NCBI GenBank assembly: GCA_039654915.1
Contig: CM077597.1
Location: 40,026,001 to 40,090,000, forward strand
Reading direction: 5' to 3'
Length of the DNA stretch: 64,000 bases
Source of the DNA: Aquilaria yunnanensis
Taxonomy: Eukaryota > Streptophyta > Magnoliopsida > Malvales > Thymelaeaceae
In this document: positions 23,642 to 35,817 of the stretch, in pieces
How positions within the stretch are numbered: position 1 is the stretch's first letter
How the letters are laid out: each line of letters opens with the position of its first letter
Translations under genes and position numbers: made by a program
Notes under the pieces: generated by a model
What the model was told of the DNA's origin: nothing
What the model saw: only the letters and a program-made list of their open reading frames with translations
Databases searched by the model: none

Positions 23642-26088
23642 TGTTACCACCACACAAAAATGGGAGAATTACAAGTGTGTAAAAATGGCTAAAAACCATT
23701 ATATTGTGTAATTCTCACCATAGTGATTGAAGTGTGGGGGATTAAAGGCATGATCAACACCTCCTTAAAAGTGTTCCAAGTTGGTAACTTGGCCCCCAAG
23801 AAAAGCCTAAAGGATTGCTTGTTTGTCAAGCAACCTATGGAGTTTTTTGTAAGGTTTTGGAAATTTGGGTACTCAATTGTAAAACTCTCAAGAAAGAGAC
23901 TTGGAGAGTTATGGGAAGGATATAAATGGTATGAAAGTGCTATTGGAGGACCAAATTGCTCATGGAGGACAAGTTTGGACAAAGAAAACACTAAAGGCAA
24001 TAAGGACCTAAATGTTCTAGTGTAAACCTTAAGGTGTTCAAGCTTTTGACTTAAGTCTAATGGTGGAATTGTGGGGTTATCCCACCATGGGGGAGGCAGC
24101 CATGACTTGATAATTAGTAAAAAATGTTGGGCACATGTGTACCAATGAGTTTAAGACAAATAAACCATAATTAGTGAGAAAGAAAATGACATAAAGCAAG
24201 GTTAAGCTTGTTAAGTGTGTTTTGTGCCCTTAAGCTCATTTAAGGCCATTTATGTGGCCAAATCACTTATCCCTCTCTCATTTTCGTCCTCCCCCAACCC
24301 AAGAACACAGCCATACTTCCTCCATAGCCACCACACCTTCAAACTTGCAATTGATTGAAATTGAAGGCAAAAGGAAGCAATTGGAAGCAAACTAGAGCTA
24401 TTTCTTGGATACTTCAAGGATCAAGCTTGATTTTTGGCCTACCCACTTTGGTAAGGGTTCTCTTGCACTCGTGGACTATTTTCTACAATTTTCAAACATC
24501 CATGGAGCTAGGGCTAAGCTTGGAAGAGAGCCATGAGCTTGATGAACCAAGCTTAGTGAGGGGAGTGCACTTATTGAAGGTTTTGTGACCTAGTGTGGAA
24601 AGCACAATGATGGCACTAAAGTGAGGGTTTCTAGAGCCAAAAAGTTAGTACTAACTAGTGTTAAAATCCTCCTAAGACCAAGCATTAGCTTGAGGAGGGC
24701 TACCATAGTGATTTGGTTATGTTTATTTTGTGTTTTATGGACTAACCTATGGTATATGTTGCTGCCACATTTCATGCATTTGTTGTTTGTGTTTGGCTAC
24801 TGCAGTTGGTTGCTATATCTTGTATATATGCATTGTGGTTTTTTTTTTTAGTGTCTTTGGATGCAGGTTTTAATGATGGTTACATTGCCTATTGAATCCA
24901 AGTGCTACCCTTACTAAGTTTCTCAACGAAACTTACTCCCCTCAATTCTGTCATTTCAGGTCCAGCTGAAAGATCACCTTCAAATTAACATTTGTGGTTT
25001 GAGTTCTAATCTGAAATTTCAGGTACATGAACTTCCATATGTCTAGTTATGATCTGGAAAGTTTGGTGATTTTAGGAGCACATTTGGTATTTTTAATGGT
25101 GGTACTTATTGTGTCTCAGGCACTCTTGTAACCTAGGGTGCGTATTTAGCTGAGTTAAGACCGTATCGTAGTGCATATATGCATGTACATGTAGTGTATG
25201 TAAAATGAGATAAGCATGTGAACATTTGAGTAATTTTTTTGGCTATGTAAGTGATGTGGTACAAAGCTGCCTAAGTGTGAATGATGGGCTGCTTACTTGT
25301 AAATTCTGTTTTGGCCACATAAAGTTGTTAAAAGAAAGGGAATGTAATTCCTATGTGTAATGGACATATATGGGATAGACTTGGAGGGCTTTCCCCTTGG
25401 GAATGTAGTGTTTTCATGGTTTGGAAAAATTGTATGGGCAAAATGGTCCAAAAGTTGCCAGATTTTTGACTCTAGACCTAAAGTTTAATATCTTCCTATG
25501 TAGAATAAATCTTGGTATGAAATGTTGACCACACCTAGAGGACATCTAGAGGGTTAACTGAGATTTAGAATTTCTAGATTTAGAGCCCTGTAGCCAAATA
25601 TATGACGTTGCAAAGTTGGCTGAGTTACTGTTGATTTGGTTAGAATTTTGTAACCAACTTAAAAAAATCCATAAGTTGGTCCATAGGTGGGCTATTGATG
25701 TAAAAAAAAAATTATTTGTTTTTCCTAAGTCTCTACTTGATAATGGACCAAAGAAAATAGAGGGGTATGAGGCTAGAATGATACAGTTTATTAGTGGAAG
25801 TTACAGGTGCAGTAGCTAGTCACTAGAACTTAACAAGATTGCCTAATGTGTGGAAGCCAAAACTAAGACTTGTGTTAGTGTTTTCCTTCTTAGCTGCCAT
25901 AGTGTGCATAAATGTAAATATGTTTTTTATGGTTAGACCAATATGCATGTATTTACATAGTGCTCAAGAGGGTCACTTGAGTATGTACACTAGGGGTGTT
26001 GTTCTGATGACCTACAGAACACACTAAACCTATGAGTTTAAATGCACAGTTTTGGCACCATAACTGGTCTACCCCAGAGTGGGTAATA
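23642..26088. mobile_element. Solo LTR, family X, copy 2
   Basis: A 2447-bp sequence, TGTTAC to GTAATA, flanked by the perfect 5-bp duplication ggtag (23637-23641 and 26089-26093). No internal retrotransposon sequence lies between, so it is a solo LTR left by recombination. It interrupts gag of element E. Relative to copies 1 and 3 it lacks about 44 bp near 25105. Confidence 0.92.
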
Positions 26089-26093
26089 GGTAG

Positions 26094-27350
26094 CCATGCT
26101 GAGGGGCATGCTAATAGTCACCCAGTCCATGGAGGACAGCCCGTGGTACATGACCAACCTTGGCATGGACAGTAGTAGGAGGTTGAAAAGTGTGGAAGGA
26201 AAAACATGCCGAGCTGGATGAAGATTTTTCATAAATTTTAGTCCTTCACTCCACCTATGTTTGATGGATTTGGCAATGCCGATGCTATAGATTACTTTCT
26301 AAATAGGTTGGATACACTTTTTATGACATAGAAGATCGATTTTCATGAGAGAGTGTTATTGGTATCCTTTCCATTAGTTGGGAGAGCAGAGTTATAGTGG
26401 AGGAGAGTTCAAAGTGAGCTCGAGCAAGAAAATGAGTGAAGATCTGAATACAGATAGAGGGTTTTGACCTTGACTAAGTTAGAGAGGCTATTCAGGGATG
26501 AGTTTATCAGTGAGGTTGTACAAGACCAAAAGAGGAGAGAGTTCGAGCAGCTAACTCAGGGACAAATGAGTATTGCTGAATATGAATTCAAGTGTAGCAC
26601 ACCCATACAATATGTTCCTTACATGGAAGGCCATGTAGAGACTAGAGTGAAGAAGTTCCTACAAGGACTCAGGTAGGAGTTCAGGCAGCCTATTATAGCA
26701 GCTGGAGTTAGGGCTTACCATGATGTGGTCTAGAGAGCCCTAGCACTAGAGGCAAACATAATGGCCAATGGGGCTAAAACTAATAGGGCTGATGGAGATG
26801 GATCATCAAGGAAGTTAGGCATGCAAAAGAGGCTGCATCTTGACACAACTACTGTTGAGGGCATTAGTGGCACCAAAAAGTTTAAGAAAGTAGGCAAGGG
26901 ACCTTGCAGTATCTGTAAAAGGTTCCATAGTAATAAGCCTTGCAAGTTTGCTAGTAATGCATGTCTAATATGCAACCAATTGGGGCATTGAGCGAAGGAT
27001 TGTTCCCAAAAAGGTGAAAGAACTATACCCCCTAGACCAGCACCACAACCCCGACAACAAGCACCTCCTAGAGTGTTTACTCGTGCCAGTCAGGTAGCTC
27101 GGCAGCCTATAGTACCAGGTACATTTACAGTTTTACGGCATAGTGTTAAAGTTTTGTTTGACACTAGTGCATCCATATCTATTGTTGCATTTAATACGGT
27201 AGATAGGATTGCTATGGCATGCACAGAAATGAACACTATGAAACTGACTAAGACCCTAGTAAGAAAGGTAGTCCTTACGAACACTATTGTAAAGGACTGT
27301 CCCTTAGAAATTGTGGTTGTAAAATTAACTCAGATTTATGGGTACTAGAT
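26094..27350 (+). pseudogene. Gag and protease region of element E
   Basis: Gag resumes after the solo LTR: LTKLERLFRDEFISEVVQ, RREFEQLTQGQMSIAEYE, VKKFLQGLR. A Cys-rich region (CSICKRFHSNKPCKFA, CLICNQLGH) matches the zinc-binding gag tail. The protease-like site reads FDTSASISIV, in which the usual Asp-Ser/Thr-Gly has become Asp-Thr-Ser. Several stops interrupt the frame. Confidence 0.85.
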
Positions 27351-27545
27351 ATGCAAGTGTTTGATATTGTGTCAGGAATGGACTGGTCAAGGAAGCACCA
27401 GGCCTATATAGACTGTGCAAGTCGAAAAGTAACTTTCATAGATTCTAGAAAGGAACTTATGGCTTATACTGGTAGGCTTGGGGATGGGGTGTAAAGTTTA
27501 CATCTCAAGGTACTAGAGTCTATCCCTATAAAATATGAGGATGAA

Positions 27546-29053
27546 TTGATGCTCTATCCCTTGAATGAGGTATCAGTAGAAGAAACATTAAAGGAAATAC
27601 CAATAGCAAATTCGTTCCCAGAGGTATTTCCTATAGACCTTCCAAGATTACCTCCCCAACGGGGTATAGAGTTCTCCATTCATTTGCAGCCGGGAGTTTC
27701 ACCTGTATCTATTCCCTCTTATAGAATGTCAACTCCTGAGATGGATGAGCTAAAAAATCAATTAGAGGAATTGCTAGAAAAGGGGTTCATACGCCCGAAT
27801 GTGTCTCCATGGGGAGCACCAGTCCTCTTTGTAAAGAAGAAAGATGGTAGTTTGAGGCTTTGCATTGATTACAAGAAACTTAATGCTGTAATTGTCAAGA
27901 ATACATATCGTTTACCGGGGATAGAGGACTTGTTTGACAAACCTAAATGGGAAAAGGTGTTCTCTAAGATAGAACTTCGATCTGGATATTTCCAGATAAG
28001 GGTGAAGGAAGAGGACATACCTAAGATAGCATTTAAGACCCGATATGGGCATTATGAGTACACAGTGATGCCTTTTAGTGTTACTAATGCTCCTTCAATA
28101 TTCATGGATGCGATGAATAGAACTTTCAGGCCTTACTAGGCTCAGTTTGTGGAGATATTTATAAAAGACATATTGATATACTCTAAAACAGAGCAGGAAC
28201 ATACAGAGCATTTAGTTAAAGTGTTGCAAATACTAAAAGAGAATCAGTATTATGCAAAGTTGTCCAAATGTCAATTTTGAGCTAATGAAATTTCTTTCCT
28301 TGGGCATGTTATCACTAGCCAGGGATTTCCCAGAAAAGGTCAAGGCAATGAGAGAATTGCCTAGACCAACTACGATGACTAACATTAGGAGTTTCCTGAG
28401 ACTGGCAGGTTACCATAGGATATTTATTAAGGACTTCTCCAAAATAGCATTACCAATGACTAAGTTGACTCGGAAGTCCCAAAAATTTGAATGGACAACA
28501 AACTATGAGAATAGTTTCAAGGAGCTTAAGCAAAAGTTGATGCAAGCACCTATTCTTATTTTACCTCACCTAGATAAAACCTTTACTGTTTACACTGATG
28601 CATCTGGAACAGGACTTGGATGTGTATTGATGTAGGATCAACAAGTCATTGCATATGGGTCTAGGTAGCTAAGACCCAATGAGCTAAATTATCCAGTGCA
28701 TGACTTAGAATTGGCTACAGTAGTTTTTGCATTTAAGTCATAGAGAAATTATTTCTTGGGAAGATCCTTTAAGATATATACCGACCACAAGAGCCTTAAG
28801 TACATTTTCAAACAAAAGACTTGAACATGAGGCAAAAAAGGTGAGTTGAGTATGTAAACAACTTTGACTATAGCATTGAGTACTGTGCAGGGAAAGGTAA
28901 TGTAGTCGCTGATGCCCTGAGCAGAAGGTACGCAGGCGTGGTTCTTTCAAAGCACCAAGTATCAAATACATCTGTAGAACATTTCTCGGCTTTGTATGAC
29001 CACTGGTTAGCTTGGGAAATGGCTCAAATGTACCAATTGTAGGTGGAATTAGG
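27546..29053 (+). pseudogene. Reverse transcriptase and RNase H of element E, inactive
   Basis: The 27546-28139 frame carries RT motifs: [49 protein letters not shown]. The catalytic box reads FIKDILIYS where FVDD or FIDD is expected, so one catalytic Asp is lost. A second frame (28252-28635) has FLRLAGYHRIFIKDFSKIA and the RNase H start FTVYTDASGTGLG. The rest of RNase H is full of stops. Copia H1 inserts at 29053. Confidence 0.9.
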
Positions 29054-30469
29054 TGTTAGTGTTGTGCCCAAAAGGCCAATCATGAGATGATTCTATTTTT
29101 GCACATTGAGTCATGATATTTTATTGAGGCATTAATCCAGCAATTTTGTTTGTTGTTTTGTTTCTGCGTAACGTAATAAACATAATTGTAACCCTAGAAT
29201 AATGATATTCTTAAACGTCCCTAGTCTAGTATTATTGTGGAGCGGGTTGCAATAATACATAATGACTAGCATATGTGGAGACTAATATTAGATATGTAGT
29301 CTACATATGGGTACAAGTTGGAGAACTTGTGTACTGGATCGACCCACCATGAGAACACTGCGTGGATAGTTATATGAGTGTCATAAGTGATTCTCATAGT
29401 GATCATGGTATATGTAGTCCTTCGACCTAAGATCATCAAGGTTCCCTACATGTGAGTCACATACTTTGATACTTTCCTTTGTTGCTCGTAACTGAGTGAA
29501 CTTGAAGGAGGTCATTGGGTATGTCACATATCATGCGGATGGATTTGTATGATCAAGATGGGATTTGTCCCTCCTATGTAACGGGAGTGATATCTTTGGG
29601 CCCCTTGATAGAGTGAGACTTAGAAAATGCATGGCCATGCTCCGATGAGTTGATATATGATATCAATGTCGTCAGTTTAAGTTGGTCTACTCGGTAATCA
29701 AGAAACCAAAGATTGGGCTATACGAGAGTGACACATTCCATGTTTTGTGCTTAGTCTTGATATCTTGGACAAAGGGACAATGGCATATATCGGTGATGAT
29801 CATAAAGGTTTAGTCGATTCACCGACAATCTTGTCACTTGGGTAGCAATGATGTGTTGCTAGACACCGCTCATTACTTATGATCATAAATGTGATTTATG
29901 ATCATTGCCAACATGGCAAGAGCCTATTGGGTCGCACACATAGAGCTATTTGGATCATTAGAGTCCATGGGCTAATTATTTGGGTTATGGTTTCACTTTA
30001 ATTTCGTATTAATAATGGGCCAAGGAGTTGAGCCATTATAAAGCCTGAAATTAAATCCTAATTGGATTAGGGCTTTGAAACACATTCGGCCTGGAAGTTG
30101 AGTCTCACTATAAATACAATTTTTAAGTGAGAAATTCGCAGGTCTCCTTGCCCTAGCCTCCCAAAAGGACAGCCGCACTCTTATCTTGCAATTCCTTGGA
30201 GGACGCAAGCTAGCACTGCGAGCGCAAGAAAAATGCATCTGCCGGGACATGGTGGAAGCGTGGTGATCCTGAGAGGCTCGTCTGGATACCATAGAGAGCC
30301 TGAGCACGTCAACTGTTCAGGTTTTGTGATTCGACTCTACAGTTGAGTGAGAGATCTCAACCAAAAATTAGGTATGAAATTTTTGAACACCCAGTTTACC
30401 CCGTTTCACTTGGATCCTGGAGGGTTTTGGTTAAATTCTGCTGCGCTGTTTGGCTCCCGAAACCCAACA
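29054..30469 (+). mobile_element. 5' LTR of copia H1
   Basis: 1416 bp, TGTTAGTG to CCCAACA. TATAAATA at 30109-30116 is the likely promoter, placing U3 in the first 1.05 kb. A perfect inverted repeat with 12-bp arms around a GTG loop (29879-29905) lies about 200 bp upstream of the TATA box. Confidence 0.96.
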
Positions 30470-30470
30470 G

Positions 30471-30482
30471 TGGTATCAGAGC
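30471..30482 (+). promoter_or_regulatory. Primer-binding site of copia H1 (initiator-Met)
   Basis: TGGTATCAGAGC follows the 5' LTR after one base and is a perfect match to the usual plant copia primer site. Confidence 0.97.
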
Positions 30483-31863
30483 TACTGGTGAAACCCTAAA
30501 TTGGGATTGAGTGTTGAATCGCATGATGCTATGTGTTCGATTGGTTTTCAGCCACGATTAATTAGATTGATTCATGATGCATGAAACCGGAATTCGTAAT
30601 GAACGTATGAGATATATGAAGAAACGACACAAATTGGTTAATGAGATTAACCCGAAATTGATAGGTATGAGATACCTATATGGATTAGGATTCTTGCAAT
30701 AGTTCCAAAAACCCTAGGTTTGTTCGGATTTGGCCTGTTCGGGCACCGAAAGTAAGGTATTTTTGGTGCCTACTTTCTCGAAATACAAGATTTTGGGCTG
30801 ACCGGCCAGCGGGACTGCCGTATTCGAAGCGCCAAATAAATAAAAACTGGTTAATCAACACGCAAAAATTGGCATGCATCTTTGTTGAATGAGATTTGAC
30901 ATGATATGCTGATTGGTGTTTGAAGCATGGTGCATGGTTATAGCCCTTGATTGGTTGTACTTGTAAATACGGCCTGCGAGTCGTGCCTTTTCTTATCACT
31001 CTCATTGTACATTCTCTTCTCACCTTACTCCCCTCGAATGTAACTCGAGGTTTCTATTATTGATGTAATGGTGCATTATGGGATTGTCCAAGGTGGTATG
31101 TCCAAGGAGGTGACAACAAAAGGGCAACCAAGAAAGGAAGAGAAGGAGCTTGTGACGACTTTTTTCTTTTCTTAGGCTTTTATGATATTCTCATTGGCTT
31201 GAGAATATCACATAGTTTGGGCTATAACCATGTCACGTTTATTTCTTGTAAGCATGAGATGCATGTTTTATATTTGTATGTGATGCATGTATAAAACAAC
31301 CGGAGATAGCAAATTGGTGAGATCAAAAGAAAAAAAAACCCCTCAAACAAATATTAAGTCATTAAATGTGATGCCTTCCAAATGTTGGCACTCGTCAAGA
31401 CTTTGATCAACATTAGGTGGGTTTGCCAAAGCAAAGCACCTATGTTCATCTTGGTAAGGCGCGATGGGATAATAGTGATATCCAAATTGCTAACTTTGGG
31501 TTCGACTTAACTAAGTCATCCTAATAGGATTAGGGACTTAGAGGCATAGAGTTGGGCTTAAGTTCATGAGATGAGCTTGGACAAGTGTTGTTCACCCAAC
31601 TATCCAAGAGTTGCATAAGATGCAATTGGCAAGGAGTTGCCTACCTAAATAGCTGCAACTTGAGAGAAAAGCCAAAGCTGACTCAGGTTCTGGTCAAATA
31701 TGGATCTTGGCCCACTAGAATACCTTAGCGCCGAGGTGTTCCGAAATAATATCGAGGGTTATTATTTTAAGGAAAATAGTGGGAGTATCGTTTAATAAAA
31801 GTCCTTATTAAATGAATTAAAATACATGACTCTTACACTGCATATTTACTGTTGTAGATAACC
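30483..31863 (+). other. Long untranslated leader of copia H1
   Basis: About 1.4 kb lies between primer site and gag ATG. Open frames here are short and on inconsistent strands. It would contain packaging signals; none is identifiable by eye. Confidence 0.6.
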
Positions 31864-34800
31864 ATGGCACAAAACACATCGATCCTTGAGAAGGAAAAAC
31901 TGAATGGGACCAACTTTCTCAAATGGTACCGAAACTTGAGGATAGTCCTCAAACAAGAGAGAAAGGCTTATGTCCTAGAGCAGCCCATTCCGAATGAGCC
32001 TGTTGCCACTGCTCCAAGAGCTGAAAGGGATGCTCACAAGAAGCATTCTTATGATGCTTTGGATGTTGCATGCCTCATGCTTATTACCATGGAATCTGAG
32101 CTTCAGAAGCAACATGAGAACATGGGGGCATTCGATATGATCTAACATCTCAAAATGCTTTTCCAAGAGCAAGCTAAGCATGAGAGGTTTAAGACCTCTA
32201 AGGCATTGTTTCAGTGCAAGATGTCTGAGGGAAGTCCCGTGGGTCCTCATGTGCTTAAGATGATTGGGTACATTGAGAATCTTGAGAATTTGGGATTTGC
32301 TCTTCAGAAAGAGTTGGCTATTGATGTAGTCTTGCAATCGTTGCCTGAAAGCTACAGTCAGTTCGTCATGAACTATAACATGAACGACCTTGACAAGTCC
32401 CTCCTTGAATTGCTCAACATGTTGAGAACTGCTGAGCAAAACCTTAAGAAGGCTAAGCCCATTTTAATGGTTCAAAAGGGCAAGGGAAAAGGAAAAGTCA
32501 ACAAGAAGAAGGATAAAGCTAATGGAAAGTCCAATCCTAGTTCTTCTTCAGCAGCACTGAAACCAAAGGGTGGTGTGGCAAAGGAAGGGGAGTGCTTCCA
32601 TTGTAAGCAACCTGGACACTGGAAGCGCAACTGTAAGCTCTATCTTGAAGAACTTGTTAAGGAAAAAGGATGTAAGACTTCCACTTCAGGTATTTTTGTT
32701 ATAGAGGCTAACTTTTCTACTTCCTCATCTTGGGTATTGGATACTGGATGTGGATCTCACATTTGTGCAAATGTGAAGGATCTAAGTAGAAGTAAAAGAT
32801 TGGCCTGAGGTGAAGTGGACCTACGTGTTGGAAATGGAGCAAGGGTTGCTGCCTTAGCCGTAGGGACTTATGTTCTCACTTTACCTAGTGGATTAGTTTT
32901 AGAATTAGACAACTGCTACTTTGTGCCTACTATTAGTAGAAATTTGATTTCTGTTTCTTGTTTGGACAAGAAAGGTTTTTCATTTATAATAAAGGACAAA
33001 CGTTGTTCTATTTATTTGAATGAAATCTTTTATGGTAGTGCTCAACTTAGCAATGGATTGTATGTTCTAGACCTTGAAGATCCAATCTATAATGTGAATA
33101 CCAAAAAGGTCAGATTAAATGATTCAAACTCGACCTATCTCTGGCACTGTCGCTTGGGCCATATAAATGAGACCCGCATATCCAAGCTCCATAAGGATGG
33201 ACTCTTGGACTCATTTGATTTGGAATCACATGAGACATGTGAGTCATGTTTGTTCGGCAAGATGACCAAAGCCCCATTCACAGGGCAAAGTGAAAGGGCT
33301 AATGACTTACTAGGACTCATACATAGTGATGTATGTGGCCCTATGTCTACACAAGCTAGAAGAGGTTTCCAATACTTCATTACTTTCACTGATGACTTCA
33401 GCAGATATGGCTATGTGTATCTTATGAGACACAAGTCAGAATCCTTTGAAAAGTTCAAAGAATTCAAGAATGAAGTAGAGAATCAACTCGGGAAGAGTAT
33501 CAAAGTGCTTCAATCAGATCAAGGTGGAGAGTACTTGGATCGAGAATTCCTTGACTATCTGAAGGAGTGTGGTATAGTATCACAACTCACTCCACCAAGC
33601 ACACCTCAACAGAATGGTGTTTCTGAAAGGAGAAATCGAACTTTGTTAGACATGGTTCGCTCCATGATAAGTCAAGCTGACCTTCCAAACTCCTTTTGGG
33701 GACATGCTCTAGAGACAGCCGCTTTTACACTAAACCGAGTTCCATCTAAATCGATTCAAAAGACACCATATGAGATATGGAGTGGGAGGCATCCCAATTT
33801 ACCTTTTATGAAGATTTGGGGCTGTGACGCTTATGTGAAACATCAATCCTCTGACAAACTAGGGCCCAAATCTAAAAAATGCCTTTTTGTTGGGTATCCC
33901 AAAGAAACAAAGGGTTACTATTTCTACAATCCCTCTGAGCAAAAAGTGTTTGTTGCTCGAACTGGTGTCTTTTTGGAGAAAGAGTTTATCTCTAAAGGAA
34001 CTAGTGGGAGGAAAGTAGAACTTGAAGAAATTCAAGAACAACAAGGAGACATCGAACCTGAAATGGAACCTGAACAGACACCACAAGATGTTGTGGTTCA
34101 AGAGTCTGTTCCTGTAGCACAGAGCCCACGTAGGACTGGTAGGATTCGGCATGAGCTCGAGAGATATGGATTTCTCGTGACTCACACCGGTGATGTGATG
34201 CTCATGGATCAAGATGAGCCCACAACCTACCAACAAGCTATGTCGAGGCCTGACTCTGAGAAGTGGCTAGTGGCCATGAAATCCAAGATGGAATCCATGT
34301 ATGAAAACCAAGTATGGACTTTGGTTGACCCACCTGAAGGGGTAAAACCCATACGGTGCAAATGGGTTTTCAAGAAGAAAACTGACATGGATGGTAATGT
34401 GATTACCTTTAAGGGACGATTGGTCGCAAAAGGTTTCAAGCAAATTCATGGTATTGACTATGATGAAACTTTTTCACCAGTTGCTATGCTTAAATCCATC
34501 CGAATTTTGTTTGCTATTGCTGCACACTATGATTATGAGATATGGCAAATGGATGTCAAAACTGCATTCCTAAATGGAAAGCTACTTGAGGATGTGTACA
34601 TGACACAACCTGAGGGTTTTGTCACTCCTGAGAATGCCAGTAAAGTGTGCAAATTGCAAAGGTCCATTTATGGACTGAAGCAAGCTTCTCGAAGTTGGAA
34701 TCTTCGTTTTGATGATGCAATCAAAGAGTTTGGTTTTATCAAAAATGAAGATGAACCTTGTGTCTACAAGAAGGTTAGTGGGAGCGCTATTGTCTTCTTG

Positions 34801-35817
34801 GTGTTGTATGTAGATGACATACTACTCATCGGGAATGACATTCCTGAGCTACAGTCTGTGAAGACTCGGCTAGGGAAATGTTTCTCTATGAAGGACTTGG
34901 GTGAAGCAGCCTATGTGTTAGGCATCAGGATCTATAGAGATAGATCTAGAAAGCTTCTTGGCCTAAGTCAAAGTACATATATTGACAAGGTGCTAAAGAG
35001 GTTTAGCATGCAAGATTCCAAGAAAGGATTCTTGCCCATGTCACATGGTATCACTCTTTCTAGATCTCAGTGTCCGAGTACAACCGAGGAGAGAGGGCGC
35101 ATGAGTAAGATTCCATATGCCTCAGCAATTGGATCTATCATGTATGCCATGATATGTACTCGTCCCAATGTCTCACATGCTTTGAGCGTGACGAGTAGGT
35201 ACCAATCGAACCCCGGTGAAAGTAACTGAACAGCTGTTAAGAACATCCTTAAGTACTTACGAAGGACTAAGGATGCATTCTTGGTCTTTGGAGGTGAAGA
35301 TCAGCTCGTTGTGAGGGGTTACACCGATGCAAGCTTCCAATCCGATAAGGATGATTTTAGATCGCAATCTGGTTATGTGTTTTGTATTGGTGGTGGTGCT
35401 GTGAGCTGGAAGAGTTCAAAGCAAGAGACAATAGCTGACTCTACAACAGAATCTGAGTACATTGCCACCTCTGATGCTGCGAAGGAGGCAGTTTGGATCA
35501 AGAAGTTCATCACTGAACTTGGAGTCGTTCCAAGCATTGTCGACCCGATAGAGCTCTATTGTGACAACAATGGAGCAATCGTACAGGCTAAAGAACCTCG
35601 ATCTCACCAGCGATCGAAACACATACTCCGACGCTATCATCTCATTAGGGAGATCATCGAGAGGGGTGATGTAAGGATATGCAGGACTTCGATAGACAGC
35701 AACATTGCTGATCCACTGACAAAGCCCCTTACGCAGCAGAAGCATGATAGCCATTCTAGGTCCATCGGTATTAGATACATGGATGATTGGCTTTTAGTGC
35801 AAGTGGGAGATTGTTAG
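31864..35817 (+). pseudogene. Copia H1 gag-pol polyprotein with three in-frame stops
   Basis: One frame of 1318 codons is uninterrupted except for TAA at 32143, TGA at 32806 and TGA at 35227; no frameshift is needed. Gag begins MAQNTSILEKEKLNGTNFL; the zinc knuckle is CFHCKQPGHWKRNC (about residue 244). The protease site is LDTGCGSHI (about residue 293). The integrase shows HCRLGHINETRISKLH with CESC, then SDVCGPMS, SDQGGEY and NGVSERRN (D, D, E). RT has KWVFKKK, QMDVKTAFLNG and YVDDILLIGND. RNase H has YTDASFQSD, TESEYIA and YCDNNGA. All catalytic residues I could check are present. The frame ends four codons before the polypurine tract's 3' LTR junction. Confidence 0.96.
35801..35811 (+). 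promoter_or_regulatory. Polypurine tract of copia H1
   Basis: AAGTGGGAGAT directly precedes the 3' LTR and matches the usual copia plus-strand primer. It overlaps the last codons of RNase H. Confidence 0.85.
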
